Shown: positions 50,395 through 62,745 of the stretch, piece after piece
Layout: each line of letters opens with the position of its first letter
How positions within the stretch are numbered: position 1 is the stretch's first letter
Origin: Margaritifera margaritifera
Lineage: Eukaryota > Mollusca > Bivalvia > Unionida > Margaritiferidae
NCBI GenBank assembly: GCA_029931535.1
Contig: JAQPZY010001250.1
Location: 1,302,001-1,366,000, forward strand
Direction: 5' to 3'
DNA: 64,000 nucleotides
Notes under the pieces: generated by a model
The model's input: the letters and a program-made list of their open reading frames with translations, nothing else
What the model was told of the DNA's origin: nothing
The model's database searches: none
Made by a program: the position numbers and the translations under genes

Positions 50395-50965
50395 TATAGT
50401 ATGGGCCCGTTCCATTCTGAATCGTACACCACCTTCGGTCTTCGAAAGTATGTATCTGGGCCAGTTACTATCTGCATTGATGCGACGCAGATCCTCGCGC
50501 AGGTAAAACTAAAAGTCGGTACATTTATACTGTAAAATGATAAAGTCTATATTTTACTTACATTACATTTTTATGATTCAGATAATTTTGTTCACTGTAG
50601 TTTTGTAGCCGTTATTTTAACTTTACTGATTATAGCGGATGGCATTGTGCACGTTTTATACAGTATAAATGTACCGACTTTTAGTTTTACCTGCGCGAGG
50701 ATCCGCGTCGTATCCATGCACCTTACGACCTGTATTAGGCAGTGCTTGTACTATAAATAACATTTTCTTTAACATTGCACTCGCCGTTAACAACTTTATT
50801 TTTCCAAATTAATAAAGTATGCGTAGACAGAAAAAGGTTTGGTTTGAAATTTTGTAAGGTATATAGAGATTAAATAATCTTCAGCTAGATATTAACTGGC
50901 CCAGGTAAATACTTTCGAAGACCGAAGGTGGTGTACGATTCAGAATGAAACTAGCCCATACTATA
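50395..50965. mobile_element. Fold-back element with two nested pairs of arms (571 bp)
   Basis: The outer arms begin TATAGTATGGGC and share CATTCTGAATCGTACACCAC and CTTCGGTCTTCGAAAGTAT. The inner arms (about 50488-50540 and 50656-50710) share GATCCTCGCGCAGGTAAAAC and TAAAAGTCGGTACATTTATA. There is no coding capacity. The ends are flanked by TA, which may be the target duplication or part of the repeat. Confidence 0.88.
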
Positions 50966-51854
50966 CCATAATGCATCTTCTCTGGAACAATATACCATCA
51001 CCCATATCCTTCCACTGACAAAACAGCGTTAGCAATATACTGATGCACTGTCCAATATGTTTCAATCAATTTTAGAAACTTGTCCTGCAAGATTTTCTTG
51101 TTACCCGGCCTAAATTGGCAAATCAAAATCATAGGCCGGTAACTATAAAACCTGTGTCTATCGACTGGTTAGTGAGTGACGTCATTCGTACAGCAGTGAT
51201 GTCATTCCCAACTTGGAAACATCCAACTGAACTGTAGTGATTGGCTGATAGCTTCACATCAGCACCATGCATCATGGGAAAAAGGACGGAGATTCCTTTC
51301 TTTCACTAAAGATGGATGATGATAGTTAAGTGTGTCGCAGTTGTTAGCGAACCTGCCACAGTGCGAACTTGATAAGAGTAACATAGTGGAGTGGTTCTCA
51401 AACTTTTTTGTTCGCGGACCACTGGAGTATAAAAGACAATGTTTCATATAGGATATGAATTAAACTCCACGGAATACAGTTTGAGAACCTCTGATATAAT
51501 GAACACAGCAACTCAGAATTTTCAAAAAACCTTAAGTGCCTTCATTAAATAACTTCAATATTTATAGATTCATTTGTGAATCTATGATTGATGTTTGACA
51601 TTGCCTATTGAACATCTAACATACCTCTTTGCGATTTGTAGCTGTTGAAAAACGTAAACACAATAGAGTAAACTTTGCACCACAAAATGATGTCTAAGTT
51701 ACACAGTTTCCGGCTGGACAGAAATTGCTTATTTTATTATAAAAATTCTTCGTAACGCTATATGATCTGAGATGCATCTCAGAGCATTGTAAGGGTTTTG
51801 GCTCATACACTGGTATCGAACAAATAAACATATGACGTCCTTAGTCCAGGTCTG

Positions 51855-51990
51855 TTGTGGGGTCCCCGGGTGGCCGAGTGGTTTAAGGCGCTCGCTTTTA
51901 CATACATCTATCCTCTGTTCGCGTGAGTTCTAGTCTCGGCTCGCCCAACGTTGGTATGTGAAAAAGCTTACCAGTAGTTTCTTCTGACTC
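51855..51990 (+). repeat. tRNA-Leu/Ser-like SINE fragment
   Basis: CCGGGTGGCCGAGTGGTTTA then AGGCGCTCGC is a clear box-A region of a class II tRNA. GTTCTAGTCTCGGCTCG stands where box B should be. The acceptor stem does not close and non-tRNA sequence follows, so I call it a SINE, not a tRNA gene. Confidence 0.65.
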
Positions 51991-52116
51991 AATTCGAGAT
52001 ATTTAATCTTTCAATTACCCTATTTATCTTCTGAAAAGAAGTTTATCTTCCATAAAAGGTTTGAACTTAGAAACAAATCGCATCTTACTGCAGACTAGGT
52101 CATTTAGAATTAAAGG

Positions 52117-52245
52117 GATAGATGCAGCTTCTGTCTGACACATCTCTGTGATGATCTTCATCATCATTTCTTTATCATGTCACAGTGTCTTCATGCCCTT
52201 CCTTAGCCCACTGCTTTTCTTCCCAGTTCTTCGAATTCTTTGATT
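52117..52245 (-). pseudogene. Leucine-zipper-like exon relic, copy 1
   Basis: The minus strand reads IKEFEELGRKAVG then, after a one-base shift, LRKGMKTL, a stop and HDKEMMMKIITEMCQTEAAS. It aligns residue by residue with the better copy at 60664-60795. It carries a frameshift and a TGA, so it is dead. Confidence 0.45.
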
Positions 52246-53297
52246 AACAATAAACTACTAGATTAATAATTTTGAATATCAGTGTCGGTATTACTAGATT
52301 TAAAATCTCTTTTGTTGATGACATAAGAAGGATAAGATTAGGTTTCTCTACTAAAGGATATATTCACGATATTTACTAGTGTGAACTTGAAAAACACGGA
52401 AACTAATGGCTATGATACCTGAGTGTCGTGATCAAAGTAATATTTGGCAAAGGATATTAAGTACACATATGTGAAAGAACGAGTGTACATTTTATCACAG
52501 AAAACGCGTTAGTCCGCATATACGCTTAGCCAATGTTCTTTGTTAATGTGAGGTCATTTTTCACTCTACCTGTATGGTGATATTTTAAATTATAGTATGT
52601 ACTTCAGTTATCACAGCTTTTCCCAATATTATTTCAAGTTGGTTTCTCAGTAAATAAAAACAGTTCTTGTGGAGTACTCTTACATATTGTCAGCATTGGT
52701 TTATAGTTTCACGGAACGAATTTCATGCACGTATTGTGATGAAATCAATAAAAGGATGATTAGAAACCACAGCAAGAGGAACATATTTGTAGCTTTAGTT
52801 GCAAAACAATGTTCCTCGTTTGAATAATACCAGAAAAGCAGAAACAGAACATTAATGCTAGCTTTTTGCCCATAAATTGTTTTTTAGATCCTAAGAACAT
52901 AATATTTATTTATACAGTTCAACTTAGATGCTTTCCTTTCGTCAAAAATGCGTGAGGATAATAGCATTTCCCTAGTTACTACCGTACATTTTCTTCCACG
53001 TTTGATACAAATTTCTTTTGTTTGCCTGAAAGTCATTTTGCATTTTGTTTCAATTACATGTGTCAGCAATACTGGTATATAGTTTATACATCATATCGAA
53101 TATCTCTAAGGCAGAAGAAATTCTTATTCACATGTTCGTCCTGTCCGGACATGTCTGCTTGTAGATCCAGCGTCAATTTATCACTGCCCTCGGACAACCT
53201 ACGGCTCGGTATCTAATATTTGTCCTCTTTCTTCAGTAAGGCAGTCATTTTTCCTTTATTGATTAAAACCGTATGCGATTAGTATGTCATTTCAAAT

Positions 53298-53455
53298 GCA
53301 CGTCTATAAAAAGACATGTCCCAATGGTTATTTTGGTACACGTCGAAAAAGACATGTCCTAATGGTTATTTTGTTACACGTCTATAAAAAGACATGTCCC
53401 AATGGTTATTTTGGTACACGTCTATAAAAAACATGTCCCAATGGTTAGTTTGGTG
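53298..53455. repeat. 40-bp minisatellite, four units
   Basis: The unit contains AAGACATGTCCCAATGGTTA then TTTTGGTACACGTC. The second unit is shortened by a few bases. Confidence 0.95.
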
Positions 53456-53484
53456 TGTAATCAGACGTACAAGAACATGTATTG

Positions 53485-53680
53485 TTAAGGCCGTTTTAAG
53501 GTGTTTTGCTTAGTAGGTGTTTAGTCAATTTTTGTTGGGCAATGAGAGTCAAGTTCCTTGCCGTAGGACACAAAACAGCAACCGCCTCGGCTTGGACTGA
53601 GAATCGGGCCCAGTACTTATGCGTAGGAATTCAACACGCTAATCACTGAGATCTTGAGCCTCTCTGCATATACAAATATC
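53485..53680 (-). repeat. tRNA-derived SINE, copy 2
   Basis: On the minus strand, TGATTAGCGTGTTGAATTCC (box A region) and GGGCCCGATTCTCAGTC (box B region) are followed by GGCAAGGAACTTGACTCTCA and TTGCCCAACAAAAATTGAC, then ACACCTTAAAACG. It is the same family as 42.9 and 54.4 kb. Confidence 0.78.
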
Positions 53681-53794
53681 GTTTGGCGTTGGGATTTGTT
53701 TAACTGAAACCACCTAGTTGATACAAAATAGAGATAAAGTCGGTATTTAGTTAATTTTAGGCTTCAGACTATCCAGTTAAATGGAGCATTGGGG

Positions 53795-53945
53795 CCCCTT
53801 TTTAAAACTACACAGAACTATGAATAAACTTGAATCCCTTTGGAAGAAGGTCTGGATCACTATGTAAGCGATATAAATATGTAATATACACGCATGCAAG
53901 TAGGACAAGAAAGATAACTCCTACACTATTCATTCACAATGAAAC
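53795..53945. repeat. Duplicated block C' (matches 40570-40715)
   Basis: AAGCGATATAAATATGTAA and ACAAGAAAGATAACTCCTAC match block C in order, with a few small indels. Confidence 0.7.
53808..53933 (-). CDS. 41-codon ORF with a membrane segment, in block C'
   Basis: The frame starts at ATG (53931-53933) and ends at TAG. It reads MNS then VGVIFLVLLACVYITYLY, a clear hydrophobic helix, then RLHSDPDLLPKGFKFIHSSV. It resembles the N-terminal anchor of a type II membrane protein or an uncleaved signal. The duplicated copy near 40.6 kb shares its first codons (VGVIFL) but is then disrupted. It could be a first exon relic. No family is recognised. Confidence 0.25.
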   Translation of the reverse strand: MNSVGVIFLVLLACVYITYLYRLHSDPDLLPKGFKFIHSSV

Positions 53946-54126
53946 GCTCTAACCTGCATGACATGAAATATTATAAGGAGCGAATGGGGAAAATAATCAT
54001 ACATTTAAAAAGAGCTGTAATCACATAAAAATCATAGTAGTCATCTCAGTTAAAGTTGATTGATAATAAGAGAGCAAACTATAATACGCATAAATAGGTC
54101 ATTTTAAATGCAAATCAAAATCTTTA

Positions 54127-54128
54127 TA

Positions 54129-54202
<74 letters not shown>
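54127..54202. repeat. (TA)n microsatellite
   Basis: About 38 TA units. Confidence 0.97.
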
Positions 54203-54209
<7 letters not shown>

Positions 54210-54325
54210 CAACGGAGTTAAAAGATTGACGACTGGTAACTGTGTAATAACGGAGGGAGTGAACTCTTGACATCACTTCCATGTTACCCAGTTGGTGTGT
54301 CCGCTACAAAATGTACTTCTGCAGC

Positions 54326-54328
<3 letters not shown>

Positions 54329-54369
<41 letters not shown>

Positions 54370-54450
54370 GAGTCGGACCCAGTACTCCTGCGTAGGAGTT
54401 CAGCACGCTAACCACTGAGATCTCGAGCCTATCTGCGTATACAAATATCG
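54329..54450 (-). repeat. (TA)n tract joined to tRNA-derived SINE fragment, copy 3
   Basis: TA repeats (54329-54366) run directly into a SINE head. On the minus strand CAGTGGTTAGCGTGCTGAAC and TACTGGGTCCGACTCCG give box A and box B. The SINE body is missing, replaced by the TA tract. Confidence 0.8.
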
Positions 54451-54807
54451 TTGCGACTTGCAGACATTCACAATCCTTTGAAAATTGTCAATTTACGTCT
54501 TGTTATGAGCTTCTATTTGTATTGTATTGGTTACATAAATAAAAGAGATGCTTACGATTTAAACGAGAAAGTTGGTTTAAATGAAGAAAGTAGAGTGTTC
54601 CAAACATTGCATGGCTAGCGTCCCAAACAATGAAAGCTCAGGCCATTCGATCACCGGCGAGTAGATGGAAACGAGATGGAAACAGGCTAAGCGAAATTAC
54701 CAACCAACAAGAGGTAATTAAAACATTTCAAATTATTTAGAGTTGATCTAAGTGATTTGTATGCTTACATAACATTGCTACTGACCAAAAGACCATAAGA
54801 TTGTTTT

Positions 54808-54810
<3 letters not shown>

Positions 54811-54880
<70 letters not shown>
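54811..54880. repeat. (TC)n microsatellite
   Basis: About 35 uninterrupted TC units, next to block D. Confidence 0.97.
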
Positions 54881-54883
<3 letters not shown>

Positions 54884-54899
54884 GTTTGTCTGACAGTTT

Positions 54900-55010
54900 T
54901 ACCAATATAGGTCCAGAGACATCGTCGCATGGTACGGACGAAAATCCACTACCCTCTTTTATCCCGGATCTTCACCAGTGGCTTGCGTGACGATGGTTCA
55001 GAGAGAGAGT
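54900..55010 (-). repeat. Duplicated block D (matches 62585-62690)
   Basis: CATCGTCGCATGGTACGGAC matches CATCGTCGCAAGCCACGGGC, followed by GAAAATCCACTACCCTCTTT / GACAATCCGCTACGCCTCTT and a TTCACC.GTG.CTTGCG step. On the minus strand this reads SGFSSVPCDD here and SGLSPVACDDD in the other copy, so it may be an old coding exon. Confidence 0.55.
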
Positions 55011-55019
55011 TTGGAAGCA

Positions 55020-56680
55020 GAGGGGACTTCGATGAAATTGTATAACATGTTTCATTAATTTAGAAAATGGGGATTATTCATATTTTTATCATAAGTTTTT
55101 TATTTCATCAATGTTGAAACCATAATTATAAGCATACACAGATTTCAAATGTCATGTTTTATATAGATGTGTTTATATATATTGTATACACGCTGTATCG
55201 TTGATATACAACGAGATGTATACATTTTTCAAGATGTTACAATATTTGTTTCACCGGTTTGAAAAACAAACGTGGTCGAAACAATGTTGCGTCAGACAAT
55301 CGGCAAGCTTCATTGACAGGGTATGTTAGTCTCTGAAGCCTGGGTAGTCGTGATAAATGTTAATATGAAGCAACATTCTACATCAATGGAGGTTGGGAGG
55401 GGGCACTTGCCCCAGGCGACAGGCGAAGAGGGCGCCGTAGTGATTTTTTATTTTTTTTGGCAGCTAAAATGTTCATAATATTTCACCTTCACTTAAGTCT
55501 AACGGAGGCAAATCTTCACAAAACTTATATTTAGGAAGGGGAAGGGGGCGGGTGAGGTTCGCAACTGACATAAAAACTGTTCTCTGTAGCAAAGTAGAGA
55601 CACCACTAAAGAACATTGCCCCCGGGCGCCTCGAACCCTCGCATTGAAATATTCGAGGTGTTATGTCCACACGTCCGACTGGTATGGATGATTGATGCCT
55701 ATGCAATATAGGGTTCACACATGGTGTTGTTGTTGTTGCCGTTGTTGTTGTTGTTGTTGTTGTTTCTGGTATCAATGTTCGCGAATCCTGAGGGTATCGT
55801 TGAAGCCCGAGCTCGCAAGGGCTTCAAGACCGACGAAGAAAAAAGAAAGAAAAAAAAACATGTATGATAAGACGAGTTGAAAAATCCCCTTTGTGTGCAT
55901 CGTTATTTATATCAAGCTTGCTTCGGCCAACTGTGGATTGAATAAGATGTATTTTGGCAAGAGATCGCGTCCTATTTCTCTACTAGGAAGATTTATCTCT
56001 TCTGTACGACTGGCGAATCTTACAGGATTGCATGTTTTCAATCAATACGCACACGTTGCGGAATGCAGAATCATTTTGTTTAGGGTGCGGCCCATAAAAA
56101 GGATAAGTATAACAATATACCAGGGCATCAGTGCCGATACTGGAAGTGTAGCGAATGAATAGCTTAAAATAATGAGGGGATAAAATACAAGCAGAAAATA
56201 TTGAGATTGAGTAATACTTTTTGTGCCTGACAAGAATTGATTCGTCAACTCAAATGATGTCGGAGTAATAATGATTTATTTTTGTTGCTAAATAGGAATT
56301 TGTAAGAAAACATTATATAGAAAAAGTAGTATACATTCAATTCAATAGTTTATGTTTATAAGCATGTACATGCTCATAGAGTACATACTACAAATATTGG
56401 GTGGTTATCAAATGCTATACGTACAACTTTTATCTGAAATTCAAACAAGGTAATCAACTAAAGCTGGAAAGGAGGGGGTGGCGAAATTTAAATAATCTTG
56501 TTAACAAATCAATGTTAACATACTACTCTATCTCTTAATATAAATTATTAAAAATTTGTTTAGCTAATGTACATATTGTTTTCTTATTAGAATTATTTTT
56601 TAGTTAAGCGTGAATGTCAGTTTGTATATACTGGATATGCTATAAAAAAAGGGGGGGGGGCAGAAATTCTTGCTACGCCA
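55020..56680. other. No gene seen; (GTT)n tract
   Basis: A GTT trinucleotide run with one GCC break lies at 55723-55764. A GC-richer patch (55390-55440, and near 55620) has GGGCACTTGCCCCAGGCGAC. I could not name it. The other frames are chance. Confidence 0.45.
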
Positions 56681-56689
56681 CTGACAAAA

Positions 56690-58040
56690 ATATCACGGTT
56701 GTCACATAGCATACAATATCTTTCTCTTCTATCGATTCTATTGTTTCCATATCTCCAAGTTTCAATTTCAGATTATGAGAAGACACTCTGAGTTTTGTCA
56801 AAGCTTGTCTATATTCATGGCTACAAAAGAATTTGAAATAATCTTCAAGGCCGAAGTCAGTTTTGAAATGTTTAAATAGAAAAAGTTAATCAGAATTTTT
56901 TAATTTATTGTTCCAATGTGATTAAAAAGCAGTTGTAACACTTTGTTCAAAAATTGGAATCTGGAAAAATCCAAATTTCACCAAACCCAAATATGTTTAA
57001 AGTATCTTTTAGGAGTGTACAGAAAATAATACAATCCTCTGATTCGCTTTCAATAAATAATTGTCTATATACTGTACTCAGTATAATATTTACAGAATGT
57101 TTAATTCTAAACCAATAGTTAACTAACTTAGCTAACCTTGAGTGTTCAGGTTGAATTCTTCCATGTTCACCGTATACACCGACGTCAGAAGTAGATATTT
57201 TTACATTTAACAAATATTTAAAATATTTTGTTGTACACGTTAAACGACGTCAACCTGGTGAGAAAAAATATCTCCGCTGCATATTTTAAAACTGGGACAA
57301 CATATATATCAAAACTTTTCAACATTTATTACAATTTAATTGCCATTTTAAAAAAATAAAAAAATAAGCATATTCACTGCCTTTAAAGCTGCGTCAGCCA
57401 ATGTTTGTTGAGCTTTGTAGAATATTCCCTTACTCGAGAAAACAAAACCAAGGTAATTAAAATTTACAACCACATCAATATTATTTATGGCTATATCCCA
57501 TACTTCCTCTTAACTTATGGACCACCTTTTTCTTACACTCTGGTTCAAAGGACACACAAACACCAAGTAAGGGTCCTACAACTTTATGTAAAACTAAAGC
57601 TGAAATCAACAAAAACCAAAACCAGTATTGCTTACAGTACCAAGTCTAGACATATAACTAACTGCTCTCCGACTCTGTCATTGTTTTAGTAAGGGTTAGA
57701 GATAAGGAATTTTAATTAATTTAACATTTGTGTCTTATCTAAGGGCATTTAAATGGACCATGCTTAACTAGCCGTGGGAAGATAAACAACAAAACTGCGC
57801 CTGTAGAGTCTCGCATATCAAATATCCAGTAGCTGAGATTAATGTTTTGGCCAGCTGTCACTACTGACGGATAGAACCTGATATGCACTGGATAGTGAAA
57901 TTATGCTGATAACACTTGAGTTTTATCAAAGTCAATATTCAGATTCCACTTATTGCAATAATCGTGCAAATTATTCATGAGTTTTTGTCAATCCTCAACG
58001 TTTTTTGACAATAAAACTAAATCGTTATATTACAACTTGT
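56690..58040 (-). pseudogene. Second-type LINE polymerase relic (RT end and C-terminus)
   Basis: From 58040 downward the minus strand reads YNDLVLLSKNVED (worn ADD box), LMNNLHDYCNKWNLNIDFDK then TQVL, later INNIDVVVNFNYLGFVFSSK and LADAALKAVNML, then DVGVYGEHGRIQPEHSRLAK, LVNYWFRIKHS, TLNIFGFGEIWIFPDSN, FGLEDYFKFFCSHEYRQALT and KLRVSSHNLKLKLG. This order is the end of a non-LTR retrotransposon polymerase, from the RT active site through the linker domain. It differs from the LINEs at 16 and 21 kb. Frameshifts and an insertion at 57480-57850 break it. Confidence 0.85.
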
Positions 58041-58499
58041 GTCCAACATCTTTGCATTATAAAAGTGTTTGAGAGATGCTGAAAGTTGCAAATATAACAC
58101 ACCATGGTCACCTTTAAGCTGTGATTTTAAAACTAAACAAAGTCTCGCATTATTTATTTTCAACGGTTAAATCCATCAACAGACAAAGTTCCACAGTTGA
58201 TTTTTGTTATGTCAGTTAACTAAGTTACTAGTCCTAACGGCTTTGTCATACTAATTGTTTGTTAAGCTAACAATCAGTTAGAGGAAATGAGCTTTTATAT
58301 CAGCCCATCATGCTTCGTTTCATAAGAAATTTAATAATTGTATTATTCTTATTCTAACTAGTAGTGAAATAAATATATAAATCTCACAATAATAAACCTC
58401 TCCTCTGAAATAAAATATTGTTGACGTATAGAATACTCAAAAGCATGTGAACTACATATCAAATGTTCTTTAACAACTTTGAAACAAAGGGGTTTTTCT

Positions 58500-59330
58500 G
58501 TTGCAAAACTCCTCGCTTATATTTTACACATGAGGATTTTGATGTAAAATTGCTTGAGATGTAATATTTAAAGCTTAAGTGTTTCTGATTCCGAATCCAA
58601 AAATAAAATATGAGGATATGTGGCATTGATATTACGTCACTGATGGCAAAGAGGCAGTACATCTTGACAAATATGCAAAACAGGCGACCGACGTACAAGT
58701 GGAAGTACAAGTGGATACATATATGAGAAGATGATAGATAGATACTTCTGAATTAACGTGGCTGTATTAGTCAAAAAAATTCTAGGGTCCGAAAATCTGA
58801 TGAGAGATTTGTGCGCCTAATTTCTCTCAAAGAGGTGGAGGTCCTTTAAGTTTAACATTAAAAGTTTAATTTCTCTGATATAAAAAACAAAACAACTTTG
58901 ATATTGTTTTCAATGAGCAGGAATTAAAAGTTTTGTACAGAGTTGACAGATGTATCTTTCCTGCGTTCATTTCGCAAGAATCTATCAAATGCTTAAATGT
59001 ACATACACATGTACCTGATATCGTGGATTATGTCGGCAATGCTCATGTAAAATGCTTAAATGTACATACACATGTACTTGATATCGTGGAATATGTCGGC
59101 AATGCTCATGTCAAATGCTTAAATGTACATACACATGTACTTGATATCGTGGAATATGTCGGCAATGCTCATGTCAAATGCTTAAATGTACATACACATG
59201 TACCTGATATCGTGGAATATGTCGGCAATGCTCATGTCAAATGCTTAAATGTACATACACATGTACTTGATATCGTGGAATATGTCGGCAACGCTCATGA
59301 ATTTATACTGATGCAGGTTAAGATCTTTGA
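58500..59330. repeat. Duplicated block A' with 63-bp minisatellite
   Basis: It matches block A at 41.7-42.3 kb. From about 58986 to 59300 a 63-bp unit (AAATGCTTAAATGTACATAC, ACATGTACYTGATATCGTGG, AATATGTCGGCAATGCTCAT, GTC) is repeated five times, giving an open 21-residue repeat (KCLNVHTHVLDIVEYVGNAH). Block A has a single worn unit, so the expansion came after the duplication. Confidence 0.85.
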
Positions 59331-60189
59331 TTCCAGTAGATGGATTTACTTGACAATCAATATCATGGAACACAGTTACATTTAGCAGTTTTGAAGCAAT
59401 GGTTTTAAAATTCTTGCGATCAGTTGTCCATGTAAAGTGTAATATTGCTGTAGAAGCACGTATTGGATGTGCCATGAATTACAATTAGAAACATAAATAA
59501 AACCTGCTCTATCAGGTAAGATTGCTAGAGAAGTGGGAATGTTATATTCAAAATTATTTTCATTTAGATATTCTTTTGACAATTTACTATTTATGGCGAG
59601 GAATAGGAAGTATTTTGAAGATCGTCGTCATAGAACGAAGATTTGGAAACACATTCTTTTAATAAACAAAATATTGATAAATATGCTGCATATCTGGATA
59701 CTGTGGTCTTTTGAAAGTTACTTTTTCGTCGTAGACAAGGATGTTTAAAAAAATTTAAATGAAACATTTTTGCTTGTATAGTTCACACAAAGATCAAAAG
59801 TCGTTTAATAATCCATGCAATTGTACAGCTGCATCCCTTCCAGTACTTTTCACGTATAAGTGGCCCTCAAATCATAGATATATTGCCCTACGCAAGAAAT
59901 TAAAAAATTGGATGCAAAATCAAACCAAAAACACCATGCTGATTATGTTAACTTAAAGTATAAAATAAAAATATGCAAAGTATGATCTTTATCAACCAAT
60001 CATTTTATTCCCTTTGCACATATCTATGATTTCAAGTCAATTTTATTTCTTCTCGACCATTTCTGTAATTTCTTTTACTTACGCCTATATTCATCTTTCC
60101 TAAGCAAGCACTGCACACACTAGGCCCAAAATTGTGCGTTTGTCGGGAAATGATAGCACTCATAAATAACTTCATCTATTGAATTACTT

Positions 60190-62520
60190 ACAAATACTGT
60201 ATAAACAAAAGCAAAGACAAACTATGCATTACAAAATAATGTCTTTGTCATCAATTGTAACCAGATGGAGAATAAATTAGTAACTTTAGTGAAGAAAAAT
60301 CTTCCTTATGACTCTTATCATTACAAGACGTTCTTTAAGATTTTATGTTTTTTAATTTAGTTAAATCAAACCGTCATTATTCCCTGAACATTTTGGGTAG
60401 TTTTCGCTCCAACACCGAAATCGAATACATATCGACATAAAGTCCTTCTTCTTGTCTGGAGAAAAATTCAAATATCCTGGTTTATTTCCTGTATTCATCT
60501 GATCACATCAAAAGACACAATACTTTATATTCATTTGTTATGGGAGGAGCTCAGCGTTGATTTTAGTGTCATTGTTTCTCACCCAATCAAGTATATCTAA
60601 ATCACTAAAGAGCATGTGCATGTTTCAGGAAGTTTGTACTTAGAAAGAAAGAGATCACTTGTTGTGAAGAGATAGGTCCAGTTTGTGCCTGGCACACTTA
60701 TCTGTGATGATCGTCAACATCATATCTCATTCATTAGACAGTCTCTTGATATCCTCCCTTAGCACACTGTTCTTTTTCTCCAGTTCTACAAAATCCTAGA
60801 TTAACAATCACACATTTCTACTATCAACACGTATATTTTCAGAAATAAATTCTACTTTGTTGATAGCACTAGAACAGTTAAATTAGTTTTGTCTATCTAT
60901 TGCAAAGAATACTGTCACAAAATATATTTGCGTGACCTTGAAAGACTGGAAACCAAAAGCTAAATATAGGAGTAGAGTGTGCAGATGAAATTAATAGCCA
61001 AAGTATATCAGTAACAATATATACATATGTCAAATACCGGATGTTCATTTTATTTGTTAACAATGATATTTTTTTTTATCTCTACCAGCATGGCCATATT
61101 TTATATTCAATTATAAGTCTAATTTTAAATATTTTTTTCTCCATTTTTACTTCAAATTATTTGTCCTAGTTAACAACAATTGTTGTGGTAAAATCTTACA
61201 TATTGTCACGGTCGCCTATAGTTTCGTGGAAAAAATTTCCTACGTGTATTGCAAGGAATTATATAAAAGTGCGATTGGACACTAAAACAAGAGAAAAAGA
61301 CGTGCCCTGCGATTGGACACTAAAGCAAGAGAAAAGATGTGCCCCTGTTCTTTAAGAATGTTCATAGATAAAACTTATATTTGCTAATAAAATAGTGTAT
61401 CAACTGAATGTAAATTCATAAAATAAAAAACCGCCTACTTTTCTTTTACAATATTGTATAGATATTAGCACAAAGTATTCATTTAAATTTGCCCAAAATT
61501 ATTTAAAGTTATATTTCATGTTGATGTTAGCCATGTAAACACGTTGTATGATGACCATAAAGTTCATTCATTTACCAATTTTTATTTTTTTAAATTCATA
61601 ATAATCGTGTATAAATAAAAACAGTTGTTTTTCTAACTTTTCGTGCATTTCTTTTTATTCTCACTGCATGGGTGAAACAATGCTAACAATGCTAACAATT
61701 ATTATTTTACTTAAGACTATGTAAGAGCAATAACAAAATATTCCAAAAACATTTTGAGTACATTTTATTTATTTACCTATTTATGTAAATCTGACCAATT
61801 ATTTGAATGAAACTCAGCAGTTTCTTTTTTTTATGGTTTATTGTTTTTTGTTTTTTTCCCTTTTTTTTCCTGTTTCTGGTTGCAGCTTTATTCACCTTTT
61901 CTGAGACGGATTAAAGCTATGATATCTTTGCATGTATTTTGAAAATAAAAACAATAATAATAATTACATAATATTTATGTAAATAATTGCCTTCCAACCC
62001 AAAAGGTATAGTATGTAATTATATTAAAGTATTTTTTAAATGTAAAACATGGTATAATTAATATTTATTTGTTTGCAGTGTATTGGAAAAATAAAATTGA
62101 CTGTGTTGTTCGCAGGAGACGAGTTCCGTTATCTTTTTAGCTGTGTATTATTATGGAACACAGATGAATATCTATATAAAACCATATTATTGCTAATACC
62201 CAAATACATATAAATTTGACTTGTTATTCAGTTCTACAAATGTAAACATTTTGAGCAATGTTTGTAAATTTATAGTTTCTTTCACAATCTTTTTGTTTTG
62301 TTTTTTTTTTGCACGAGAAGTAAATAATTTTCTGTTTCTTTTGTCTCCTTCGGCCATGAACCTTTATCGTTTTCATCCTATATCACCGTGTGATCTGAGT
62401 GAAATAAGGTTCTGATCCACTCTGTTCTGTCATCTCATCACGGCTCTCGGACAATCTATGGTTTATATCTCATTTTTCAGCTACTCCTCAATATGGGAGC
62501 AATTTTCCCGGTTCTGTACG
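60190..62520 (-). repeat. Duplicated block B' (matches 51600-53290)
   Basis: See block B for the matching stretches. This copy holds the better preserved zipper-like exon. It has its own 38-bp duplication (about 61271-61345, GTGCGATTGGACACTAAAR). It runs directly into block D' at 62585. Confidence 0.8.
60664..60795 (-). pseudogene. Leucine-zipper-like exon relic, copy 2
   Basis: After an acceptor-like gttaatctag (minus strand) the frame reads DFVELEKKNSVLREDIKRLS then NE, a TGA, and DMMLTIITDKCARHKLDLSL. Leucines or Met fall every seven residues (L5, L12, L19, M26) and an Asn sits at position 9, four residues after the first zipper leucine. Together with the charged ELEKKNSVLRE this is the usual look of a bZIP zipper. 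The basic region would be in an upstream exon; block D' (62585-62690) is a weak candidate. One TGA interrupts it. Confidence 0.5.
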
Positions 62521-62584
62521 ATTAAATCGTTGCGAGAAAAAGTCTTTGCGTACATCTATTGTGTACTTAAAATCTTTCGATATG

Positions 62585-62700
62585 CTTGATCACGATACTT
62601 GTCATCGTCGCAAGCCACGGGCGACAATCCGCTACGCCTCTTTTTCACCTGTGTCTGCTTGCGACAAGATTTCCGCGTTTTTCATGAATACCTGTAAACA
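62585..62700 (-). repeat. Duplicated block D' (matches 54900-55010)
   Basis: On the minus strand an acceptor-like gtttacag precedes VFMKNAEILSQADTGEKEA, a stop, then in another frame SGLSPVACDDDKYRDQAYRK. DDDKYRDQ.YRK is weakly like the start of a bZIP basic region (DEYR..R.RNN), but the key RNN..A..R core is not visible. Confidence 0.4.
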
Positions 62701-62745
62701 AAATACGTAACAAACATCACATTTTAACAATCTCCTACACATTAA

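Larger units (their letters stand above)
51600..53290 (-). repeat. Duplicated block B (matches 60190-62520)
   Basis: Matching stretches occur in the same order in both blocks: CACAAAATGATGTCTAAG / TACAAAATAATGTCTTTG; TCTGTGATGATCTTCATCAT / TCTGTGATGATCGTCAACAT; CTTACATATTGTCAGC / CTTACATATTGTCACG followed by TATAGTTTC; and CCCTCGGACAACCTACGG / GCTCTCGGACAATCTATGG. Identity is moderate with many indels. A tRNA-derived repeat (51855-51990) is present only in this copy. Confidence 0.8.

Noticed and set aside
51860..51945. Functional tRNA-Leu or tRNA-Ser gene
   Set aside because: The box A region is good, but the box B match is poor, the acceptor stem does not close and SINE-like sequence follows.
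53570..53665. Functional tRNA gene on the minus strand
   Set aside because: Two other copies share non-tRNA sequence downstream, so it is a SINE head.
55893..56162. 89-codon plus-strand ORF as a gene
   Set aside because: No recognisable domain; it looks like a chance frame.
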